Shown here piece after piece: positions 35,019-43,232 of a stretch of 64,000 nt of DNA. The notes below the pieces were generated by a model. It did no database searches. It was not told where the DNA came from and was given only the letters and a program-made list of their open reading frames with translations. Within the stretch, counting starts at the first letter, position 1. Every line of letters starts with the position of its first letter. Made by a program: the position numbers and the translations under genes. The stretch is from contig OY762308.1 in assembly GCA_963665555.2 (NCBI GenBank), positions 930,001-994,000 of the forward strand, written 5' to 3'. This DNA is from CAXXXW01 sp963665555. GTDB lineage: Bacteria > Pseudomonadota > Alphaproteobacteria > Thalassobaculales > Thalassobaculaceae.

Positions 35019-35118
35019 GCGAAAAAGGTTACGCCCTCGCGGGCGCCGCCGCAAGCCCGTTCGCCGGGCCGGGCCGGCCCCGCGCCGTCCTCCCTCCGCT
35101 TCCGGGGCCGCGCCGCGC

Positions 35119-36363
35119 ATGACAGGAAACGCCGCCGCGCCGCATCCGGGAACGCCGCTGTCGCGCGACCGGAACTTCCTGCTCTACCTGGCGAGCCGGA
35201 CCGCCCATGTCGTGGCCATCCAGATCCTGACGGTGGCGGTCGGCTGGCACGTCTACGAGATGACCCGCGACCCGCTGGACCTCGGCTATGTCGGACTCGC
35301 GCAGTTCGCGCCGGCCCTGTTGCTGTTCCTCGTCGCCGGACTCGCCGCCGACCGCCACGACCGGCGCGCGATCCTGACGCTGTGCAACATCGCGCACCTG
35401 GCCGTGGTGGGGCTGCTGCTCGCGGTGCTGTGGAACGGGTGGGGCGGCGTGCCGGCGATCCTCGCCATCCTCTTCGTCCACGGGGCGGCGCGGGCCTTTT
35501 TCCACACCGCCGGGCAGGCGCTCCTGCCCAACCTGGTGGCGCGGGAGGCGTTTCCGCGCGCCGTCGCCTGGACCTCCTCGGCCAACAAGGTGGCGCAACT
35601 GGCCGGGCCGGCGCTGGGCGGGGCGCTGATCGCGTGGACGGGCGACGGCGCCTACTACGCCGCCGCGCTGTTCCTCGCCGCCGGCGCGGCGGCGTCGGCC
35701 GCGATCTCGGGCCCGCTCGCCGTCCGCGCGCCTGAGCGGATCGGCCTCGACACGCTGCTCGGCGGGTTCGTCTATGTGTGGCGGCGCAAGGTCGTGCTCG
35801 GCGCGATCTCGATCGACCTGCTGGCGGTGCTGTGCGGCGGCGTGATGGGCCTCCTGCCCGTCTACGCGAGCGACATCCTGCGCGTCGGGCCGGACGGGCT
35901 GGGCCTGATGCGGGCGATGCCGGGCCTGGGATCGCTGGCGGTCGGGCTGGCGCTGACCCGGATCGCGGCGCCGCGCCGCATGGGGCCGGTCCTGTTCGCC
36001 TCGCTGGCGGTTTTCGGCCTGTCCATCGTCGCGTTCAGCCTGTCGGAGGTTTTCTGGTTCTCGCTGGCCGCGCTGGCGGTTTACGGCGCCTCGGACATGG
36101 TGAGCGTCTATATCCGCCTCACCCTGGTGCAGATCGCGACGCCGGACGCCATGCGCGGGCGGGTGAGCGCGGTGAACGCCGTGTCGATCAACGCCTCGAA
36201 CGAGTTGGGCGACTTCCGCGCCGGGGTCGCCGCCGCCGCCATGGGCGTCGTTCCGGCGGTGCTGGCGGGCGGGCTGGCGACGCTGGCGGTGACCGCGCTT
36301 TGGGCGCGGCTGTTCCCCGACATGCGGCGGGTGGACAGGCTGGACGGCATCGGCCGCCCCTGA
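35119..36363 (+). CDS. MFS transporter (EntS/MFS_3-like)
   Basis: Inner-membrane carrier with about 11-12 hydrophobic segments in 414 residues. The opening RDRNFLLYLASRTAHVVAIQILTVAVGWHVYE and the loop DRHDRRAILTLCN are typical of the enterobactin-exporter-like MFS_3 group (quoted in parts: RTAHVVAIQILTVAVGWHV). The conserved NALxSxVWQxxxGPALGG-type helix appears as SSANKVAQLAGPALGGALI, and the MRGRVSAVNAVSINASNELG segment late in the protein is a hallmark of the group. No siderophore genes are nearby, so export of another small molecule is likely. ATG 35119 is preceded by GGGGCCGCGCCGCG without a strong ribosome site. Confidence 0.85.
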   Translation: MTGNAAAPHPGTPLSRDRNFLLYLASRTAHVVAIQILTVAVGWHVYEMTRDPLDLGYVGLAQFAPALLLFLVAGLAADRHDRRAILTLCNIAHLAVVGLLLAVLWNGWGGVPAILAILFVHGAARAFFHTAGQALLPNLVAREAFPRAVAWTSSANKVAQLAGPALGGALIAWTGDGAYYAAALFLAAGAAASAAISGPLAVRAPERIGLDTLLGGFVYVWRRKVVLGAISIDLLAVLCGGVMGLLPVYASDILRVGPDGLGLMRAMPGLGSLAVGLALTRIAAPRRMGPVLFASLAVFGLSIVAFSLSEVFWFSLAALAVYGASDMVSVYIRLTLVQIATPDAMRGRVSAVNAVSINASNELGDFRAGVAAAAMGVVPAVLAGGLATLAVTALWARLFPDMRRVDRLDGIGRP

Positions 36364-36453
36364 CGGCGGGCGCGGAGCCGGTTGCCTTTGCCGGCCCTTC
36401 GGCGCAAGGTTGCGCCGGCCGCCGGGCGCGCCGGCGGGGAGCGGAGAGGCGAG

Positions 36454-37626
36454 ATGATCCCGAACGACTATCCGAGCCTGAACTTCGACCTCGGGGAGAC
36501 CGCCGACATGCTGCGGGACTCGGTGCGCTCCTTCGCCTCGGACGAGGTGGCGCCGCGCGCGGCCGAGATCGACAGGGACAACGACTTCCCCGCCGACCTG
36601 TGGCGCAAGCTGGGCGATCTCGGCGTGCTGGGGATCACGGTCGAGGAGGAGTACGGCGGGGCCGGGATGGGCTATCTCGAACACGCCGTCGCCATCGAGG
36701 AGTTGAGCCGCGCCTCGGCGGCGGTCGGCCTCAGCTACGGCGCCCACTCCAACCTCTGCGTCAACCAGATCCGCCTCAACGGCTCCGAGGCGCAGAAGCG
36801 CAAATACCTCCCCCCGCTGGTCTCCGGCGAGCATGTCGGCGCGCTCGCCATGAGCGAGCCGGGCGCCGGGTCGGACGTGGTGGGCATGAGGACCCGGGCC
36901 GAGCGCCGGGACGGCCGCTATGTGCTGAACGGCTCGAAGATGTGGATCACCAACGGCCCGGACGCCGACACGCTGGTGGTGTACGCCAAGACCGACCCGG
37001 AGGCCCGCCAGCGCGGCATCACCGCCTTCCTGGTCGAGAAGGGGATGCCGGGCTTCTCCACCTCGCCCAAGCTCGACAAGCTGGGGATGCGCGGCTCGAA
37101 CACCTGCGAACTGGTGTTCCGGGATTGCGAGGTGCCGGAGGAGAACGTGCTCGGCGCCGAGAACCGCGGCGTCCAGGTCCTGATGAGCGGCCTCGACTAC
37201 GAGCGCGCCGTGCTCGCCGCCGGCCCGCTCGGCGTCATGCAGTCCTGCATGGACATCGTCGTCCCCTATGTCCACGAGCGCCGGCAGTTCGGCCGGCCGA
37301 TCGGCGAGTTCCAGCTGATGCAGGGCAAGCTCGCCGACATGTACGTGACGATGAACGCCGCCAAATCCTATGTCTACGCCGTGAACAAGGCCTGCGACCG
37401 GGGCGAGGTGACGCGCAAGGACGCCGCCGGCGCCATCCTCTACGCCGCCGAGAAGGCGACCTGGATGGCGCTGGAGGCGATCCAGTGCCTGGGCGGCAAC
37501 GGCTACATCAACGACTACCCGACGGGCCGCCTGCTGCGCGACGCCAAGCTCTACGAGATCGGGGCCGGGACCTCGGAAATCCGCCGGATGCTGATCGGCC
37601 GCGAACTCTACGGCGAGACGGCCTGA
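36454..37626 (+). CDS. ivd: Isovaleryl-CoA dehydrogenase
   Basis: FAD enzyme of leucine breakdown that oxidises isovaleryl-CoA to 3-methylcrotonyl-CoA. The 390 residues match IVD exactly in length. The catalytic glutamate of IVD lies in the SGLDYERAVLAAGPLG helix, a position that separates IVD from other acyl-CoA dehydrogenases, and it is present. Other family blocks are LAMSEPGAGSDVVGM, KMWITNGPDADTLVVYAKT and QCLGGNGYINDYPTGRLLRDAK. GGAGAGG precedes ATG 36454; a 24-residue upstream extension was rejected. It is separated from its pathway partner (beta carboxylase, 39441) by three short genes. Confidence 0.92.
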   Translation: MIPNDYPSLNFDLGETADMLRDSVRSFASDEVAPRAAEIDRDNDFPADLWRKLGDLGVLGITVEEEYGGAGMGYLEHAVAIEELSRASAAVGLSYGAHSNLCVNQIRLNGSEAQKRKYLPPLVSGEHVGALAMSEPGAGSDVVGMRTRAERRDGRYVLNGSKMWITNGPDADTLVVYAKTDPEARQRGITAFLVEKGMPGFSTSPKLDKLGMRGSNTCELVFRDCEVPEENVLGAENRGVQVLMSGLDYERAVLAAGPLGVMQSCMDIVVPYVHERRQFGRPIGEFQLMQGKLADMYVTMNAAKSYVYAVNKACDRGEVTRKDAAGAILYAAEKATWMALEAIQCLGGNGYINDYPTGRLLRDAKLYEIGAGTSEIRRMLIGRELYGETA

Positions 37627-37644
37627 ACGGGCCGGAGCCGCGCG

Positions 37645-38298
37645 ATGGGCGGGACGGCGGGGCTGGCCGCCGGGCCGGACGGCCTGCTCCGCTGCGCCTG
37701 GTGCGCAACGGCCGCCGACTACCGCCGCTACCACGACGGGGAATGGGGCCGGCCGGAGGGCGACGACCGCGCGCTGTTCGAGAAGGCGTGCCTCGAAGGC
37801 TTCCAGTCCGGCCTCAGCTGGCTGACGATCCTGCGCAAGCGCGAGAACTTCCGGCGGGCGTTCGACGGTTTCGAGATCGAGGCGGTCGCGCGCTACGGCG
37901 AGGCGGACATCGCGCGCCTGCTCGGCGACGCCGGGATCGTGCGCCACCGCGGCAAGATCGAGGCCGCCGTCAACAACGCGCGGCAAGCCATCGAACTGCA
38001 GTCCGAGTTCGGATCGCTGGCGGCGTTCTTCTGGAGCTTCGAGCCGGCCCCGGAAAGCCGCCCGGCGGTTATCGACCTCGCGGCGGCGGGGCGCGCCCGC
38101 ACGGCCGAGTCCGAGGCGATGTCGCGCGCGTTGAAACGCCGCGGCTGGCGCTTCGTCGGCCCCGTGACCTGCCACGCCCTCATGCAGGCGATGGGCCTCG
38201 TGAACGACCATCTCGAAGGCTGCGCCTTCCGCGCGCCGGTCGAAGCGGCGCGCGCCGCCTTCGAGCGCCCGCGCCAGTCCCATGGGAGAGTCCGATGA
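37645..38298 (+). CDS. tag: DNA-3-methyladenine glycosylase I
   Basis: Base-excision repair enzyme that removes 3-methyladenine from DNA. The 217 residues include the family hallmarks: RCAWCATAADYRRYHDGEWG with the zinc cysteine and histidine, the catalytic glutamate in CLEGFQSGLSWLTILRKRE, and the C-terminal zinc ligands in CHALMQAMGLVNDHLEGC. About 30 residues longer than E. coli Tag owing to N- and C-terminal tails. It lies 18 bases after ivd, and its TGA overlaps the RidA ATG, so it is embedded in a metabolic operon. Confidence 0.95.
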   Translation: MGGTAGLAAGPDGLLRCAWCATAADYRRYHDGEWGRPEGDDRALFEKACLEGFQSGLSWLTILRKRENFRRAFDGFEIEAVARYGEADIARLLGDAGIVRHRGKIEAAVNNARQAIELQSEFGSLAAFFWSFEPAPESRPAVIDLAAAGRARTAESEAMSRALKRRGWRFVGPVTCHALMQAMGLVNDHLEGCAFRAPVEAARAAFERPRQSHGRVR

Positions 38299-38681
38299 TC
38301 GGAACCCGAATCTATTCCGGCTCGCCTTTCGAGGCGATGTCCGGCTACGCCCGCGCCGTCGTCGACGGGGACACGGTGCATGTTTCCGGCACCACCGGCT
38401 ACGACGCGGCGGCCGGCGGCTTCCCGCCGACGGTCGAGGCGCAGGCGGAACAGGCCTTCGCCAACATCGCCGCCGCCCTGGCCGAGGCCGGGACCTCGCT
38501 CGACAACATGGTGCGCATCCGGGTCTATGTCGCCACCCGCGCGGAGTTCGACCGGATCAAGCCCATCGTCAAGCGCCATTGCGACGCCGCCCGGCCGGCC
38601 AACACCGCCCTGATCTGCGGCCTCGCCGAGGAGCGGATGCGGGTCGAGTTCGAGGTCACGGCGAAAATCCCCCGGCCCTGA
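38295..38681 (+). CDS. RidA family protein
   Basis: Second RidA/YjgF-type protein in the window, 128 residues. The fold markers VDGDTVHVSGTTGYDA, QAEQAFANIAAALAEAG and DNMVRIRVYVATRAEFD are clear; the C-terminal region reads RPANTALICGLAEERMRVEFEVTAKIP, where the usual conserved arginine of the catalytic RidA clade is replaced (PANTALI rather than PxRxx). Archetypal enamine deaminase activity is therefore doubtful and another ligand-binding role is possible. Its ATG overlaps the tag stop. Confidence 0.88.
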   Translation: MIGTRIYSGSPFEAMSGYARAVVDGDTVHVSGTTGYDAAAGGFPPTVEAQAEQAFANIAAALAEAGTSLDNMVRIRVYVATRAEFDRIKPIVKRHCDAARPANTALICGLAEERMRVEFEVTAKIPRP

Positions 38682-38779
38682 CCGCGGCCCGCCGGCGGGC
38701 CTTGCGAAGCCGGTCCGGCCGCGCCATTCTCCCGGCCGCCGGCGGCGGGCCGGCGCGCGACGGACGGGGGAGCGGAACG

Positions 38780-39430
38780 ATGGGCGCGACGGCGGCGGAA
38801 GCGGGCGGCGGCGAGGACGGGGCGCAAGGCGGCGCGCCGGTCGAGTTCTGGTTCGATTTCTCCTCGCCCTTCGCCTATCTCGCCTCGCAGCGGATCGACG
38901 AGTTGTGCGCGCTCTACGGCCGCGAGGTCGATTGGCGCCCGCTGCTGCTCGGCGCGGTGTTCCAGCGCACGGGCGCGGTCTCGCCGGCCGGGCTGCCGCT
39001 GAAGGGCGACTACTCGAACCGCGACCTGCATCGCTGCGCCCGCGCGATGGGGCTGCCGGTCGCGTACCCGCCGAACTTCCCCTTCCTGTCCGTTACGCCG
39101 GCGCGCGCGCTGTGCTGGCTGAAGGACCGCGACGCGGACCTCGCCCGGCGTGTCGGCCGGCGCCTGTTCGCCGCCTGCTTCGGCGAGGGGCGCGACATTT
39201 CCGGCGCGCCGGCGCTGCTCGAAATCGCCGCCGGGGAGGGCGCGGACGCCGCCGCCCTGGAAGAGGGGCTGGGGGCCGACGCGACGAAACGGCGCTTCCG
39301 CGAGGAGGTCGAGGCCGGGCTGGCGGCCGGCGTCTGCGGCGCGCCGTTCTTTATCGTGGACGGCGAACCCTTCTGGGGCGCCGACCGGCTCGACCAGGTG
39401 GAGCGCTGGCTCGCCACCGGCGGCTGGTAG
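38780..39430 (+). CDS. DsbA-family 2-hydroxychromene-2-carboxylate isomerase-like protein
   Basis: Glutathione-dependent isomerase fold (kappa-class GST/DsbA group). The 216 residues begin VEFWFDFSSPFAYLASQRI, where the serine in the SSP motif replaces the thioredoxin cysteines and binds glutathione in this family. Late motifs GVCGAPFFIVDGEPFWGADRLDQVERWL are typical. Known members act in naphthalene and other aromatic breakdown, but many have unknown substrates. GGGGGAGC precedes ATG 38780. It lies 11 bases before the carboxylase gene and is probably cotranscribed. Confidence 0.88.
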   Translation: MGATAAEAGGGEDGAQGGAPVEFWFDFSSPFAYLASQRIDELCALYGREVDWRPLLLGAVFQRTGAVSPAGLPLKGDYSNRDLHRCARAMGLPVAYPPNFPFLSVTPARALCWLKDRDADLARRVGRRLFAACFGEGRDISGAPALLEIAAGEGADAAALEEGLGADATKRRFREEVEAGLAAGVCGAPFFIVDGEPFWGADRLDQVERWLATGGW

Positions 39431-39440
39431 AGGCGTCGCG

Positions 39441-41048
39441 ATGCCCGCGATCCGCAGCGCGGTCGATACCGGCTCGGAGGCGTTCCAGGGGAACGCCGCC
39501 CGTATGCGCGCCCTGGTGGACGACCTGCGCGCCCAATGCGCGACCGTCGCCCGGGGCGGCGGCGAACGCGCGCGCAAGCGCCATCTCGACCGCGGCAAGC
39601 TGCTGCCGCGCGACCGGATCGACACGCTGCTCGATCCCGGCGCGCCCTTCCTCGAACTCTCGCAACTGGCCGCCCACGGCATGTACGGCGACGAGGCGCC
39701 GTCGGCCGGCATCCTGACCGGGATCGGCCGCGTCGCGGGCCGCGAGGTCGTCGTCATCTGCAACGACGCCACGGTCAAGGGCGGCACCTACTACCCGATG
39801 ACGGTGAAGAAGCACCTCCGCGCCCAGGAGATCGCGCGGGAGAACCGGCTGCCCACGATCTACCTGGTCGATTCCGGCGGAGCCAACCTGCCGCACCAGG
39901 ACGACATCTTCCCCGACCGGGAGCATTTCGGCCGGAGCTTCTACAACCAGGCCACCATGTCGGCGATGGGCCTCCCGCAGGTCGCGGTGGTGATGGGGAG
40001 TTGCACGGCCGGCGGCGCCTACGTCCCGGCGATGTGCGACGAGGCGGTGATCGTCCGCGGCCAGGGCACGATCTTCCTCGGCGGCCCGCCGCTGGTGAAG
40101 GCCGCGACGGGCGAGGCGGTGAGCGCCGAGGAGCTCGGCGGGGCGGAGGTCCATGCCCGCACCTCCGGCGTCGTGGACCACTACGCCGCCGACGACACGC
40201 ACGCGCTCGCCATCGCGCGGCGGATCGTCGGCCGCCTCAACCGTGAGAAGCGCCCGAACATCCCGCTGCGCGAACCCGTCGCGCCGCTCTACGACCCGGC
40301 GGAAATCCACGGGATCGTGCCGCGCGATACGCGCGTGCCCTACGACGCGCGCGAGGCGATCGCGCGGATCGTGGACGGCAGCGAACTCGACGAGTTCAAG
40401 GCGCTCTACGGCCAGACGCTGGTGTGCGGCTTCGCCCATGTGCACGGCTACCCGGTGGGCATCCTCGCCAACAACGGCATCCTGTTCTCGGAATCCTCGC
40501 TGAAGGGCGCGCATTTCATCGAACTGTGCTGCCAGCGGCGCGTCCCGCTGGTCTTCCTGCAGAACATCACCGGCTTCATGGTGGGCCGGAAATACGAGGC
40601 CGGCGGCATCGCCAAGGACGGCACCAAGCTGGTGACGGCGGTGGCCTGCGCGCGGGTCCCGAAGTTCACCGTGATCGTCGGCGGCTCCTTCGGGGCCGGG
40701 AACTACGGCATGTGCGGGCGGGCCTATTCGCCGCGGTTCCTGTGGATGTGGCCCAACGCGCGGATTTCGGTGATGGGCGGCGAGCAGGCGGCGAGCGTGC
40801 TCGCCACCGTCCGCCGCGACGGGCTGGAGGCGCGCGGCGAGGACTGGAGCGCGGAGGCGGAGGAGGCCTTCAAGGCCCCGATCCGCGACCAGTACGAGCG
40901 CGAGGGCCACCCCTACTACGCCTCCGCCCGGCTCTGGGACGACGGCATCATCGACCCCGCCGAGACGCGCACGGTGCTGGCGCTCTCGCTCTCGGCCGCG
41001 CTGAACCGCCCGGTCGGCCCGACGCGCTTCGGCGTGTTCCGCATGTAG
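39441..41048 (+). CDS. Methylcrotonoyl-CoA carboxylase beta subunit
   Basis: Carboxyltransferase subunit of the leucine-pathway carboxylase that makes 3-methylglutaconyl-CoA. The 535 residues are the exact family length. Diagnostic blocks are YLVDSGGANLPHQDDIFPD, HFGRSFYNQATMSAMG, MGSCTAGGAYVPAMCDE, FLGGPPLVKAATGEAVSAEELGG and QNITGFMVGRKYEAGGIAKDG; these separate it from propionyl- and acetyl-CoA carboxylases. The biotin carboxylase alpha subunit, enoyl-CoA hydratase and HMG-CoA lyase usually following it are absent; the plus strand ends here. With ivd at 36454 it forms a split leucine-degradation group. Confidence 0.92.
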   Translation: MPAIRSAVDTGSEAFQGNAARMRALVDDLRAQCATVARGGGERARKRHLDRGKLLPRDRIDTLLDPGAPFLELSQLAAHGMYGDEAPSAGILTGIGRVAGREVVVICNDATVKGGTYYPMTVKKHLRAQEIARENRLPTIYLVDSGGANLPHQDDIFPDREHFGRSFYNQATMSAMGLPQVAVVMGSCTAGGAYVPAMCDEAVIVRGQGTIFLGGPPLVKAATGEAVSAEELGGAEVHARTSGVVDHYAADDTHALAIARRIVGRLNREKRPNIPLREPVAPLYDPAEIHGIVPRDTRVPYDAREAIARIVDGSELDEFKALYGQTLVCGFAHVHGYPVGILANNGILFSESSLKGAHFIELCCQRRVPLVFLQNITGFMVGRKYEAGGIAKDGTKLVTAVACARVPKFTVIVGGSFGAGNYGMCGRAYSPRFLWMWPNARISVMGGEQAASVLATVRRDGLEARGEDWSAEAEEAFKAPIRDQYEREGHPYYASARLWDDGIIDPAETRTVLALSLSAALNRPVGPTRFGVFRM

Positions 41049-41212
41049 CGCGCGAAATCGACAGCCCGGCCCGCGGCGGCGCAAGCTCGCGGCGCGCGCC
41101 CGGCGCGGGCGCCCTGACCGGGAGGGGAGCGATGAAGGGAAACCGTTTCCGCGGCGCGATCCGGTTCGAGGCGGCGGGCGGCGGGGCGGGGCCGCGGCGG
41201 GGAAGAAAGGAT

Positions 41213-41241
41213 TTGCCCCGCGGGGCGAGGCGGCCTACAAT
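41213..41241 (+). promoter_or_regulatory. Sigma-70-like promoter ahead of a structured RNA
   Basis: TTGCCC (41213-41218), spacer of exactly 17 bases, TACAAT (41236-41241). The predicted start near 41248 is exactly the first base of the stem described in the next entry. The spacing and -10 are the best in the window along with those before ndk. Confidence 0.5.
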
Positions 41242-41247
41242 CGCGCT

Positions 41248-41325
41248 GGCGCTTGAGCCAGACGTCTACCCGGGACATCCGGACCCGCGAGGGGTGTGAC
41301 GACCCTCCAAGCGCCAGTTTTATTC
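41248..41325 (+). ncRNA. Candidate small structured RNA
   Basis: About 78 bases predicted to fold as a three-way junction. The closing stem pairs 41248-41255 (GGCGCTTG) with 41308-41315 (CAAGCGCC), eight perfect pairs. Inside are two hairpins: 41270-41282 (CCGG-GACAT-CCGG) and 41289-41307 (GAGGG-9 nt-CCCTC). A T-rich run (41318-41324) follows, as for an intrinsic terminator. It overlaps the stop codon of the opposing nuclease-like gene. It is not a tRNA: no T-loop, wrong arm layout. No known RNA family was recognised. It could alternatively be a structured 3' end of the upstream carboxylase transcript. The rest of the 41049-41247 gap is GC-rich with no convincing gene. Confidence 0.4.
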
Positions 41326-41751
41326 TCCGCCGATATGCAGCGCGCGGTTCCTCGCACGACGAAGGTTACGCGGCTTGGATCGGTGTAGCGTGACGAGATA
41401 GATCTCGTCGCCGCTGTTGGCGACCTTTAGGACCGCGCGCCAAAGCACGCCGCTCTCTTTCGCAAACCCGATAATGGCCCTCGTGTCTTCGCGAAACAAC
41501 TCGCCCTCGTCCAGAATGCGTTGAACCCGCGCGTAGTCCTCCGGCCGGATGTCGGGGTGGCGGCGGCGTTGTTTGGCCGCGGTTTCGGAGGACAGCCGGA
41601 CGATCCGCGAACGGGCGCCGATGGCGCGCGCGACCGCCTCGCCGAGCGTGGCGACGGGCCGGTCCGCGCCCTCCGCTCCCGCGAGATGGCGAAGGAAGCG
41701 CGGATCGTTCCAGGACGCCGCCGCGGCGGCGAGGGGGCGGGGCGCCCTCAA
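41320..41751 (-). CDS. PBECR-type nuclease-like small protein
   Basis: The 143-residue product starts at TTG 41751, which overlaps the TGA of the upstream SDR gene (ATTGA), indicating coupling. The core reads RLSSETAAKQRRRHPDI, EDYARVQRILDEGELFRED, then GVLWRAVLKVANSGDEIYLVTLHRS, with a basic end RNLRRARNRALHIGGE. This order (H-P-x-I, Y-x-x-V-Q, D-x-G-E-x-F, then a strand W-R-A-V-x-K) is what I recall for phage Barnase-EndoU-ColicinE5/D-RelE-like (PBECR) domains attached to phage head proteins. A toxin or RNA-processing role is inference. No immunity or antitoxin gene is seen next to it. Confidence 0.6.
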   Translation of the reverse strand: MRAPRPLAAAAASWNDPRFLRHLAGAEGADRPVATLGEAVARAIGARSRIVRLSSETAAKQRRRHPDIRPEDYARVQRILDEGELFREDTRAIIGFAKESGVLWRAVLKVANSGDEIYLVTLHRSKPRNLRRARNRALHIGGE

Positions 41752-42647
41752 TCGAGCTCCAGGCCGTCCATGCCGGAGTTCTTGCGCGAGCGGGCGATCA
41801 TGTCGCGGATCAGCGGGCCGAGGCGTTCCGGCTCCTCGATCTGGTCCACCTCGGCCCCGCGCCGCCAGCCCTCGCACACCGCGACGCGGCCGTTGCCCGC
41901 CTGGATCACCCGGCCGGTGATGTCGCTCGCCTCCGCGCTCGCCAGGTAGACCACCGTCGGCGACACCCAGCGCGGGTCGCGCCGCTCGATGTCCTCGGCC
42001 GAGTACTCGCGCAGCCCTTCCGTCATCCGCGTATGCGCGGTGGGCGAGATCGCGTTCGAGGTCACGCCGATCCGGCCCAGTTCGCGCGCGGCGATGATCG
42101 TGAAGGCGGCGATGCCGGCCTTCGCCGCGCCGTAGTTGGTCTGGCCCACGTTGCCGTAGATGCCGGAGGTCGAGGTGGTGTTGACGATGCGGGCGTTCAC
42201 CTTCTCGCCCGTGCGTTTCGCCTCCTGGCGCCAGTGCGCGGCGGCGTGGCGCGAGGGCGCGAAGGTGCCCTTCAGGTGCACCCGGATCACCGAATCCCAC
42301 TCGTCCTCGGTCATGTTCACCAGCATCCGGTCGCGCAGGATGCCGGCGTTGTTGACCACGACATCGAGCTTGCCGAAGGCGTCCAGCGCCTGGTCGACCA
42401 TGTTTTTCGCGCCCTCCCAGGAACTCGCGTCGTCGCCGTTGACCACGGCCTCGCCGCCCATCGCCGCGATCTCGTCGGCCACCTGGCGGGCCGGGGAGGC
42501 GTCGGCCCCCGCGCCGTGGAGATCGGCGCCGAGGTCGTTCACCACCACCCTGGCGCCGTGCCGCGCCAGCCCCAGCGCGTGCCGGCGGCCGACGCCGCGC
42601 GCCGCCCCCGTCACGATCGCCACCCGTCCCTCGCACAACCGGGCCAT
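41748..42647 (-). CDS. Short-chain dehydrogenase/reductase
   Basis: NAD(P)-dependent oxidoreductase of 299 residues. Cofactor motif TGAARGVGRRHALGLA, NNAG in VVVNNAGILRDRML, and the catalytic S-Y-K in TTSTSGIYGNVGQTNYGAAKAG are all present. NDLG and the LRDRMLVNMTEDEWD segment resemble the 3-hydroxyacyl-CoA dehydrogenase domain of multifunctional beta-oxidation enzymes, so acyl-CoA substrates are likely. The C-terminus is extended by about 40 residues (WRRGAEVDQIEEPERLG). AAGGAGAAAG precedes ATG 42647. The TGA overlaps the TTG start of the nuclease-like gene. Confidence 0.9.
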   Translation of the reverse strand: MARLCEGRVAIVTGAARGVGRRHALGLARHGARVVVNDLGADLHGAGADASPARQVADEIAAMGGEAVVNGDDASSWEGAKNMVDQALDAFGKLDVVVNNAGILRDRMLVNMTEDEWDSVIRVHLKGTFAPSRHAAAHWRQEAKRTGEKVNARIVNTTSTSGIYGNVGQTNYGAAKAGIAAFTIIAARELGRIGVTSNAISPTAHTRMTEGLREYSAEDIERRDPRWVSPTVVYLASAEASDITGRVIQAGNGRVAVCEGWRRGAEVDQIEEPERLGPLIRDMIARSRKNSGMDGLELD

Positions 42648-42773
42648 GGACTTTCTCCTTCCCGTCGAATCGGTTTCCGGCCGGGCGCGATCATGCACGG
42701 ATCGCGGCGATTTCAAACCGGGCGCGGGCGGTTTACCCTGTCCGCGATGGGGATTTCGCGAAGGGAGCGCCGG

Positions 42774-43232
42774 ATGGCCGGAACGGACGGGTTGTCGGTC
42801 GAGGACCGGCTGGAGATCGGCGAGTTGTACGCCCGCTACAACCTCCTGAGCGACGCGGCGGACGCCGAGGGCTACGCCGGTTGTTTCGCCGAGGGCGGGG
42901 AGATGCTGTCGCCCGAAGTCGGGATCGAGGTGCGCGGGCGCGCCGCGCTCATCGCCCACAAGGAGCGCGACAGGGCGAACCGCGGCGGCCGCTACCGCCG
43001 GCACTGGAACGCCAACCTGGTGCTGGAGCCGCTCCCCGGCGGCCGCGCGCGCGGGCGCTGCTACCTGCTGGCGTACAACGGGACGCCGGGCGGCCTGCCG
43101 GAGATCGCCGATTGCGGCGTGTACGAGGACATCCTGGTCCGCGAGGACGGCGCCTGGAGGTTCGCCAGCCGCCGGCTGTCGATGGACGGCTCGACCTGGG
43201 GCCGGCCGCCGGCCGGGGGAGGCGGGGCATGA
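42774..43232 (+). CDS. SnoaL-like/nuclear transport factor 2 fold protein
   Basis: The 152 residues form a single SnoaL/NTF2-like domain: helix DRLEIGELYARYNLLSDAAD, then EGYAGCFAEGGEM and the strand pair RGRCYLLAYNG and GVYEDILVREDGAWRFASRRL. The fold hosts small polar hydrolases, isomerases and dehydratases and polyketide cyclases. GGGAG lies six bases before ATG 42774; an earlier in-frame ATG (42747) has no such site. The TGA overlaps the amidase ATG. Substrate unknown. Confidence 0.85.
   Translation: MAGTDGLSVEDRLEIGELYARYNLLSDAADAEGYAGCFAEGGEMLSPEVGIEVRGRAALIAHKERDRANRGGRYRRHWNANLVLEPLPGGRARGRCYLLAYNGTPGGLPEIADCGVYEDILVREDGAWRFASRRLSMDGSTWGRPPAGGGGA

Noticed and set aside
41132..41299. 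55-residue ORF downstream of the carboxylase with a good ribosome site
   Set aside because: No family similarity, Arg/Gly-rich composition, and it runs through the candidate promoter and RNA. Kept only as a low-likelihood alternative.
41248..41316. tRNA or tRNA-Sec
   Set aside because: The closing stem resembles an acceptor stem, but there is no T-loop sequence, the arms have wrong loop sizes and the length is too short.
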